Source: Arthrobotrys musiformis
Taxonomy: Eukaryota > Ascomycota > Orbiliomycetes > Orbiliales > Orbiliaceae
Length of the DNA stretch: 64,000 nucleotides
Reading direction: 5' to 3'
Assembly (NCBI GenBank): GCA_036971715.1
Contig: JAVHJL010000006.1
Location: 310,001-374,000, forward strand
Below, one piece after another: positions 55,778-64,000 of the stretch (its first letter is position 1; the number at the start of each line of letters is the position of its first letter). A program made the position numbers and the translations under genes. The notes under the pieces are model-generated. The model was not told the DNA's origin. It searched no databases and worked only from the letters and a program-made list of their open reading frames with translations.

Positions 55778-57959
55778 CTAATCCCAATAATAGTTATAAA
55801 GCGGCGAGATTGTTTCGCCGTGGTGGTTTCTTCGGATCGCTTCGCTAAGGAGATGCGAGAGGTCAATGACAATAAGCTTCTTGTATTTTCGGCAGATATC
55901 CTCGCCGAGCGGGAAGGAGTTCGTGACGACAATCTACTCCAAAGTTAGAACATCGTGTGCATTTTATTTTTGAGAGAGGGGATATTTTGACTTACCTTGT
56001 CAATGCACTTGCACTCATCCATCTCTTCCAGGGTGCCCGACCCGAAGAGGCCGTGCGTAGCAATGCAATATACCTTCTTCGCCCCGCACACTTTCACTGC
56101 CAATTCTGCAGCCGCGACCCAGCTGCCCGCGCGGTCGATCATGTCGTCCACGATGAAGATAGTCTTGTTCCTAACCTCGCCGACAAGAGTGATCATCCTC
56201 TCGATGTGATCCTGAGGTTCATCGTCCTCATCTGAAGCATCAGCATCGACACCACCTAGTGCATGGCTATCGTGTCCCATGACAGACGACGTAGTCGAGT
56301 AGATACTCGACATCATGTGATCTAAATTGCCTTCGCCACCGTTACCCTCAAGAACAACACTAGCGGTCATTGATGGGGAAGGGTAGTCGTCGTCGACGAC
56401 GTGGCCCTGAACAAGACGGCTCGTGGTAACAGCGGAGACCTGATCATCATTGTAAGTGTCTTCCTCGTCTTCCTCCTCGTCTTCGGGAATCCCGTTATGT
56501 TGTTCCTTCAGCGGGTGGCTGGACAAGCTGGACAGACTGTGGTGATGACTGTGGTGAGGTGACATGTGAGAGTCCGGGTGTGGAACGTTACGATGCCCCA
56601 TGTGAGTGTTTATGCCCAACATGTTATGTCGGGGGGATGAATCCGAAGACCCCGAGCGCTGATGCTGGAGGTATGAACTCAAACCCTGGCGCCGGAACGG
56701 CACGGTATCGGAATTTCCCTCACGCACGGAGTTGGATTTCTCAGACTGAGGCTTCGAGGAGTTTTCTGGGGTCTCGATGGCCTTTTCATTGTTCCCGGTG
56801 TCAACGGTGTTATTCCCATGCTCTGAGTGCGCCGGGGAGTGTCTCCTAGACTGCAAGGCCGAGTCATGGATCGCTCGGCGCTTGTCCGTTGTAATCAAAG
56901 CAAAATTGATTTTAAGAGCATCGGCGAGCGATGTTACTCTGTATGGTGAAACAGGTCAGAAATAAGTCAAATTTACCGTGGGAGAGGAAAATTTAGTACC
57001 TCTTTGTACCTCCGGGATTTTTGGATACGACCACTGCCTCCCTCCAATTGGGGACGTTTTGTCTGATCCATTTGGCAAAGATTGGTTCCGCAGAGAGATT
57101 GTCTACGGGCCTGGAGAAGAAACCTTTCATCTGAGAGGCCTATATTGTGAAGATCTTGTCAGTGACACAATATCTGCCTACCACGATCCCATATGTCACC
57201 CACATGTAAGTCCACCGTGATAACATGATCCACACCAGCAACAGTCAACAAATTCGCAAGCACTGCCATTGAAATAAACTTTAGTATACGTCATAACCTC
57301 TTGAAAAGACGCAGACTCGCGGGGTGATACATACTTCTTGCGGTTATGGCTCCCCTATGAGACTTCTTTTTGGACTGTTTGGAGTATGGAAAATATGGTA
57401 ATACAGCTATATGAGCAAGCCGCAGTACCACAGTCAGCAAATGGAAACTTTCTTGACATATCTGACTCAACCCTATAAGGCTAAGCAGAATGGAATGACG
57501 GGAATATCATATCCTACCGGTGACTTTGTTCGCCGAACCACCTTTGCAGGCAGATATCAAGATCAAGGTCTCCATGATGGCATCGTTGACCCTGTTCCAC
57601 AAACATCAACCGCGAGCGGTTTGCTTGTCAGCCTTCAACATTGATCTCCCGTGTACCGAAAGGTCAACGTAGAGAGTGTCCGGCATACTTTGCCCCTCCA
57701 CCCTGGACAATGAAAACGTCCTGCTCTCTAATCGAGCATCCTATATGATAACATAACCCGTTAGAACTTTCGGCGGATCCTTTCGACCAAGGTTATAATA
57801 ACCGATTTGGGATGTCGGTTCCATACCAACTTGCACGCTGGTCTCGCCATTGGCGAACTTTTTCAGCTCGACTTTAGACGGTGCCCGGCCCAATCTTTCG
57901 CAGATGGCATCGCAAAGGGCCGGGTTGGAAGTACCCGAGAATATCTGGACACGACGCAT
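55778..57959 (-). CDS. PRS5: Ribose-phosphate pyrophosphokinase, Prs5-like, with a long inserted region
   Basis: PRPP synthetase makes phosphoribosyl pyrophosphate from ribose 5-phosphate and ATP for nucleotide, His and Trp synthesis. Eight minus-strand exons (57959-57827, 57740-57689, 57591-57518, 57406-57335, 57262-57204, 57139-57000, 56938-55996, 55933-55778) give 542 residues. Visible blocks are VQIFSGTSNPALCDAICERL, QDVFIVQGGGAKVNDAIMET, AVLPYFPYSKQSKKKSHRGA, the metal-binding VDHVITVDLHASQMKGFF, VSKNPGGTKRV and the PRPP loop IFIVDDMIDRAGS. Between ALITTDKRR and the PRPP loop lies an insert of about 230 residues, rich in His, Ser and Asp/Glu (HSHHHSLSSLSSH, EDEEEDEEDTYNDD). Such an insert marks yeast Prs5, which needs partner subunits. 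Exons of 52-74 nt make the gene easy to misannotate. Confidence 0.93.
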
Positions 57960-58349
57960 TGCTGTTCTTTTTTTTTTCTTTTCTGTTTGTTTGTTCGTTC
58001 CTTTATGTATTGTGTATGCCGGCTAATCTGTGACCTTCGTAAGGCTGAATTCCTGTTTCTTTTCTTCCCGTGGGATTGCATATAACTGCAGTGCCACTTT
58101 GTATCAGATGCAGCGGTCTGGCTGGGATCGATCAATTGATCAAGGTGAAGAAGTAGAATGATCTCGAGAAACCATTTGAAATATCGTGATAGCCCCCTAC
58201 ATCAGGCGAAAGATGCAAGGGACTGCAGCTGGTCTCTGGGTCGAGAAGAGAAGAGAGGAAGAAGAAGAGACACACTTTGTTCTGGGGTTATACAGTTGGA
58301 GAGTGTGATATTTATGCCGGTCCAGACTCTGAGAGAAAGAGAAAGAGAG

Positions 58350-58382
<33 letters not shown>

Positions 58383-61358
58383 TCGGGCCCGCGTTCGGTT
58401 GTTAGCCGCGGCTGGCCAATGGCAGACTCCGAAAACACTCATCGCAACACATTGTCTGTTGTGGTTGGCCAACCTTCGCTTCTCCACCTTCCCCTCCTTC
58501 GGGACCTGGTGGAGTTGATATCACCAGAATCTGCAGCTGTCGCGATCGCTGTGCTATCAGAGAAGGCCTGGATTGGACGTTCAAGTGGGATCAAAGGAAT
58601 ACAATAACGTTGCCGGTCTCCATAATAGTAATAATAAAAAATGAGGCTGATATGTATGCAATGTTTGGCTCAATCAGAGGGAGGGCCACCTCCACGTGCA
58701 TATTCCTCCACCAGACACCGGGATCTTGTCATAGATGAATTATATTAAAAAGCCCCCTCTCCCGATTGTAATTGATTGACAGCGCAGCCAGCTAATTACA
58801 TGTATGCACATATATAAGCACATACATACATATGTACACCGCGCTGGCACGCCCGTGGCCGATCATGGCCATGCCATGGCCCACATGGACAGCCTTGGTG
58901 GGGGCGGGCACATGTGGGCGCCCAATGGAGTAATCGAGGGAATGTATCTCGGGAGCTGCCGGTACACATCGGCGACGGCGCAAATATGCGATGAGGTCGG
59001 TCTGCCAGTCAGCCTGCTTGCAGCCCTGTGTAACGGTTTCTTCGGCCATCGAATTGCAATTGCGACTCCAATACACCAGTCCTCCGTCTATAGTTCGACG
59101 CTGCTATAAGGCCTTTCTTTAGCGCATCTGACCTTATACATAAAGTATATACATACCCGGAACCCCGATCTCATACTTACATATGCATTGTTCGTTTTGT
59201 TTCAATCGCGGAAAAAAGAATAGAACGGACCATTCGGAATACCCGTGGATACTTGCCGTCGTTTCTTATATTCTTACCTGGTACGGGGTTTGACGCCTGT
59301 TTTGAGTAATCCGGATGCATAAACACGGCCTCATAACTTGCGTACTAAGTCAGTCAGTCGGTAGGTTAGTGAGCAAGTCGGTATGTATGTATATATAAAT
59401 CCGAAGCGACGTATCATCGCCATGAATCACAGCCTAATAACCTCTCCCCCATGCTTCTCCCAGCCTCTGTTGTGCAGCGCTGTTCTTCCTTTTTTTTCTG
59501 CTCATGTGCCTGATCTTCGCGTACATACATCCTCGGATATTCAAAAACCTCGCCACCAACTGACAAGGGCTGGTATTAATATTTCGAACATCTGGAAGCC
59601 TTCGTGGAAGGGTTCAAGGACACATGTCATTTAATTTTAAGCTGGCCAGGAAGCTCATCGCATCGCTCTGACCCGGCCGGCATGACATGCGATTCTCTCG
59701 CATAAGCTTTAGCTTACCCCAACAATCGAATCGAATCACGAGAAGAAAAAACCACTCGTTTAAACGTTATTATATATAAACGGAGCTATGGCGGCCGTTT
59801 CTGCCGTTGGGATATTCCGGAGAACCCCCCCTGGTACAGAAAGGTACTCCCGTTAACTTTTTTGACATTAGGCAGAAGAAAGAGAGTGTGAAAAAACTTC
59901 ATCATGACTGTAAATTACCCTTGAAACCCCATCGCACACGCACACACTTTTATTTTTTTTGAAAATTATCTCGTATCCGATGTTTTTTTTTGTTATTTGG
60001 GCTCGTGTGATACTTCCCCCTGAGGAAGGAACGAAAGCGAACGGACAAGGACATGGAGAAATCTGAACGTGATCGTTCATTCGTTTGTTTTATCAGAAGA
60101 GAATGAATATTTTTTTGTGTGATTTTTCGTCTAGTCTAATTACAAGTATCATTATATGGAATAACAAAAATCCGAATCAACTTTTGGGTATCATGCTGGT
60201 TTTTTCGAAGAGGGAAAAAAGGGACAGGTCGACGGATATAGATATAAAATCGATAGAAAGGAGATTTGTAAATGAAAAAACGATCGAACGTGCATAATAT
60301 TGTACAATGATGCGAAAAGCAAAATTCCTCTCTAGAATATAAAAAAAAGTATATAGTACAATGTTGGCAGATGATGAAAAGAAGGAGAAAGCCGACTTTT
60401 TGCCCGTGATCCCATAGCTTGCGCTTGATGAACGATGTAGGTGGTATATATCAAACAATAAAAAGTGTATAAAAGCAAAAGACTGGTATCAAAGAATCGA
60501 AATGAAAGGGAAAAAAGAACAAGAGACGAGACGAAAGCGAGAGCGAGAGCGATTAGGTATTAGGTATATTAGGAGGTAAGGATAATGAACCGCTTTGCTT
60601 TTTGGGGGTATAAAAAGTCGCTGGAAAAACATTGCGCCGTCCCGATGAGGTCGAAGGAGAAGAGTCGAGCAAGCAGGAACTGATTTCGGATAAAAAGGCT
60701 GAGAAGAGATAAAACCCCGGAAATAGCAGAGCAGAGACGATGGCAAAAAACGAGAGGAAAAAGGATAAATCGCTTGCAAATAAAAGAAAAAAGAAATTGT
60801 GACCGTTCCGTTAGGTTAGATGCATGCAGAGAGTCTCGTGGCTGAAAAATCCAAGATTGCGAGGGCATGGTCGTAAAGGCAAGAGTATGGCGGAGGCGGA
60901 AGAGGATTCGAGATGATCTTTTTGCCGCTGCAGGGGAAATTGGAGGAAACCTCAAGGCTCTACGTTCAAGCCAGTTGAACGCAAGGCTGTCGGTACCATG
61001 GGCTGAGGACGGGAAGAGATGGCAAACTACAAGCGACAGGAAGTTGAAAGACCGGGTTGAGTGAACCAAAGAGTCGTCATATGGTGTCTCATGATCGAGA
61101 ACGATAATGCAGTGTCGGATCCCAGTAAGCCAGTCAGTAGGCATATAAGTCCGGTAGGTCCGATGTTCCAAATTTACTTATACACCGAAGCATATAAGTG
61201 TTTGACCGACGTATGGAACATGTCGAATTAATAATAAGCACCACTGGTAGCACAGCTGGGCAGTCACAGACACAGCCCTCAAAATAGTCGTGAGGATTCA
61301 GTGACTCAAGCAATATTAGGTCGTTAGGCTGTCGTTGGATTAGGGAAGCGCTGTCTCT
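57960..61358. other. 3.4 kb region without a recognised gene
   Basis: The first 500 bp is the PRS5 upstream region and leader, with a T-rich patch at 57967-57980 and a 29-nt A run at 58350-58378. From 58600 the sequence is AT-rich with TATG/TACA repeats (58800-58840, 59370-59395). A 200-codon minus-strand frame at 60569-61171 has no recognisable domain and lies where the 3' end of the 61359-61541 gene is expected. I found no tRNA. Confidence 0.5.
58350..58378. repeat. A29 homopolymer
   Basis: A run of 29 A on + (T on -), preceded by GAGAGAAAGA repeats, lies about 390 bp upstream of the PRS5-like start. It may belong to a poly(dA:dT) promoter tract, which keeps nucleosomes away. Confidence 0.8.
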
Positions 61359-61541
61359 TTACAGACCATGGGTGCATGGCCTGCAGGTCTTTAGCTTGCA
61401 GTGCTGGCACTCGAAGATGAACCAATGAGGTTCGGAGTGGCACATTCCGCATGTCCACATCACGGCAGTGGTGTCGGACTTGATAATCTTGAAGGCGTGG
61501 TGGCAGTGGGCCGTAGGAGCTTGGGAGATTGTACCAGGCAT
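61359..61541 (-). CDS. 60-residue triple-CxxC zinc-binding-like protein
   Basis: An intronless ORF encodes 60 residues. Cysteines at 13, 31, 34, 45, 48, 53 and 56 include three CxxC pairs (CGMC, CQHC, CRPC), with histidines at 12, 14, 15, 35, 39, 47 and 58. The core TCGMCHSEPHWFIFECQHCK and KTCRPCTHGL has the look of a small zinc ribbon. Tiny proteins of this kind are widespread in ascomycetes and have no established function, as far as I recall. The N-terminus, MPGTISQAPTAHCHHAFKI, has no signal peptide, so it probably acts inside the cell. It stands alone, with over 2.4 kb of non-coding sequence on each side, so a long regulated promoter is plausible. Confidence 0.7.
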   Translation of the reverse strand: MPGTISQAPTAHCHHAFKIIKSDTTAVMWTCGMCHSEPHWFIFECQHCKLKTCRPCTHGL

Positions 61542-64000
61542 TTTGGATTTTTATATGAAGTTAGGTTTTAGGTTTTAGGTTTGAGTTGAGTGAGTATAAG
61601 AGGGAATGGGAAGTATGAGAATGTGTTGTTGTTCGGATTAGGAAGTGCTCGTTAGGCAGGCGGTCTGGCGAGTTGGGAAGATTAAGAGGAAGATGTGTAT
61701 TTTTATAATATAACGGTTAACTTATACCCAACGTTCTGGATCCTGAGGCCGGGAAACTAGATGGTCGATATGATATGTGATGATATCTTGGTCTGAATGC
61801 AAGGGAATGGTGATGGAATGGAGATGGAAGAGCTACTGGAGGGAGGTGGAATGGGCAATATATAAGAACCACCAGGAAGAGGGTGTGCTGCTGAGGAGGC
61901 TCGCCGCGAGCAAAGGGAAACCTAACCCAGGAGAACGGTATTAGGTATGAAGTTTGAATCATCATCCACCGGTCCCTCGAAACAAAGAAAAGAAAGCAAC
62001 AAAGCAAGCAACAAAGCAAGCAACCACCTTGAACAAGGGCAATCCGAAAAAGAAATTCACGAAAAACAAAATATACTGGAGGAAAAAAGCCTACGGTTTC
62101 GTGGGCTTGGGTCCGAACGATTGTGCGAGTCTCATTACGGGACTTTCTTCCGCCTGTTTTTGGGCTGGCTTTGCACTCCGGGCACAGTTCCAGTTCTTTC
62201 TTTTTTTTGCTTGTATTGTCTTTCACAGCCAACACTAACAAGTATTTGCTAGTCAACTTCCCACGATGGCCTCGTAGGGGAGACCCAGGGGTGAAACTCA
62301 AATGTTCCGGTTATCAAAGGGCGAACCAACTGCTAGCTTCCCCGGTTGGCTGCAATGCCACATGGGAAGAGAGCGAAATCGCACTAAGAGGCTTGTGTGA
62401 GAGGGGAGCCGCTGGAAAGTGAATTTCTGAGATTGAAATTCGATTCGATTTGCGAAAGGACTCACTCTGTTCTCTCTCTGTTGCTCTTTGTGCCTGAGAG
62501 CAGGGCAAGGATGGAAAATCCCCCCTGTTCAAAAATAGTTCTGGGCTGGCCAACAGGGGGTTTGGCTTCTGGAAAGGTGCACAGAAGCCTTGGTCAGGTT
62601 TCTTATTCTCGAGAGTGGAGAGCCGTTTGTGACAAACCAGAGAGTTGGGTCACAAACAAGTGAGAGGCGCGCGATGGAACTTACAAGCTCTTTTGTGCTA
62701 TGGATCGTATGCTTTCAATGGTGAGCTTCATTCATTCACAAATTCATTGATTCATTCATCACTCATTCATTCATTCGTCCGTCCGTCCGTCCCGTGAATG
62801 GAGCTGGGCCTCCTTGTTGCCTGCAGCCACGCCGCCTCCTGTGAAGCCGATCACAAAGGTAGCGGATTCGGCCTGGATTCCGTTGGATGCGATCTCGATC
62901 CTTCGAAAAAACACACACGCATCCAAGCACAAACAGATGTCTTAGCAATCTTGTTCCAACTATCCAGTGTGCCTGAATTCGAACAAGAGCTGCAGTTTTT
63001 ACCCAATGAACAGGCATCTTTCCCCGCGGATACGGACGCCTAGGTGCCTCTAGCTCCGTTGCGAGGTTGCAAGATTCGCAAAATGTCCGAGAACTAAGGC
63101 AAAATATCTTCCCTTGTTCGAACGCCTTAATGCAGACGACCGGCATCCCGAGGGGCATCGCCTGTCTAAACAAAGCGGTCCGGTTCCTAGCACAAAGCGG
63201 TCCGTTGAACTTAGCATTATACCCTTTTCTTTTCCAAAAATGTCCCTTAGGATCGATCGATGTCACAAGTATTAATGGATATGATATCTTTGGCTAGCCC
63301 GGGCTTCTCTATCCAGTTACGGTTTCCGGCAGTTTCAGTGGATGAGTGGGCGGCCCTCCTTACAAAAAGTGGCCGTGGCACACCGGCACCACAAACCTGA
63401 TCCGTGTGTGTGGGATGAAGTCATCTCATCGCATCTCGTTTCCCCTGCGTGGGGGCAGCAGCAAAATCTCGAATGTCTGATTCGATTCGAATACGGGCTT
63501 CTATCTTGGAGAAAGTCATGATGGCAGCCTTCTGTGATCCAGAGGTATGCATTTTCGAACGGCGAAACAGTTTCGCAAGAGAAAATCGCGCACAGCGGCC
63601 TCGAATGTCAGTGGTGGCTACGGTCACTTTCCAGTCTTTTGCACAAACACTAGGAGATTTTTTATGTCTCTGTTCCGTAAGCCTAGCGGAAAAAAAGTAT
63701 CTAGGCGCAACGGCGCCCGCTAGGATCGAGAAGATCCATGGTGATGTTCAAAATTGCAATAGCCTCTCGTTTGATATCCTTGAAGCGAACCCACGTTCTC
63801 CAGTCGCCTCAGCTCGTCCCAAGGTTCAAAAGTCAAAAAGTGACCTCAAGTCCGCGCAAAAAAGGCAGGATTCAGCACTGATATTTCATGCACCGTTTAT
63901 CGATATGAGCGTGCATACACGCTTGCATACGACTAACTGACATTGAACTGTGGCGGTATAACCGATTAGTGGACCGTGTGGCCTTGCAGCAAATGAAACG
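61542..64000. other. 2.5 kb end region without a recognised gene
   Basis: The part just above 61541 is the leader and promoter of the 60-residue protein. A repeated AAGCAACAAAGC motif lies at 61995-62025. ATTC and GTCC tetranucleotide repeats lie at 62729-62792. A direct repeat of about 13 bp (ACAAAGCGGTCCG) occurs at 63170 and 63192. Frames on both strands of up to 194 codons overlap each other and show no domain. Confidence 0.5.

Noticed and set aside
60569..61171. A 200-codon minus-strand frame
   Set aside because: No domain, Phe/Ser/Leu-rich composition typical of the complement of A/G-rich DNA, and it lies in the likely 3' flank of the 60-residue protein gene.
62763..63266. A 167-codon minus-strand frame
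   Set aside because: No recognisable motif, overlaps open frames on +, and part of it is made of GTCC/ATTC repeats.

Overview
The window is nuclear DNA from a filamentous ascomycete. Every multi-exon gene has short GT-AG introns, mostly 50-140 nt, often with CTAAC/CTGAC-like branch points. The core genes are ones found in all fungi: a Nic96 nucleoporin, Rpt6, Utp21, a Sec4-type Rab, a Vip1-type inositol pyrophosphate kinase, Arp5, Dad4 and a Prs5-type PRPP synthetase. Wide, microsatellite-rich intergenic regions and many small exons suggest Pezizomycotina. An early-diverging class such as Orbiliomycetes or Pezizomycetes is possible, but I cannot settle this without a search. I see no rRNA gene, convincing tRNA, CRISPR array or intact transposon.

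Layout. 1-2381 (+) is an anoctamin/TMEM16 protein missing its N-terminus. 2694-3467 (-) is the ER membrane complex subunit EMC10, divergent from NIC96 (3776-7012, +). 7700-7998 (-) encodes a small secreted six-cysteine protein, and 9114-11921 (-) an intronless EF-hand MscS channel. After a 4.1 kb gene-poor stretch come a GNAT acetyltransferase (16066-17054), a GCIP/cyclin-D1-binding-like protein (17376-18554), an NmrA-type oxidoreductase (19534-20439) and a tandem pair of unrecognised secreted paralogs (20978-22635 and 23174-24967), all on +.

RPT6 (25373-26831), an Imh1-like GRIP golgin (27612-31822) and SEC4 (33842-34837) follow on +. UTP21 (35936-39214, -) and VIP1 (41845-47239, +) are divergent across 2.6 kb of simple-sequence-rich DNA. 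A repeat-rich zinc-finger gene with an in-frame TAG lies at 47733-49979. DAD4 (50217-50645, -) and ARP5 (50995-53470, +) share a 349 bp promoter. A PLP-homeostasis (YggS/PROSC) gene at 54001-55100 and a Prs5-like gene at 55778-57959 (-) are convergent. The last 6 kb holds one recognisable gene, a 60-residue triple-CxxC protein at 61359-61541 (-).

The genes are mostly unrelated housekeeping functions and do not form a metabolic cluster. SEC4 and the golgin both act in secretion, and EMC10 acts in ER membrane insertion. The parts I would call new or unexplained are the tandem secreted paralogs, which share exon 2 length and all compared intron phases while their sequence has diverged; the zinc-finger gene whose finger array is cut by TAG; a hidden SR-like tail downstream of NIC96; and an upstream exon that would give the PLP protein a presequence-like N-terminus. 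Exon boundaries come from my reading of splice signals and reading frames. For each multi-exon model the exon lengths sum to a multiple of three.
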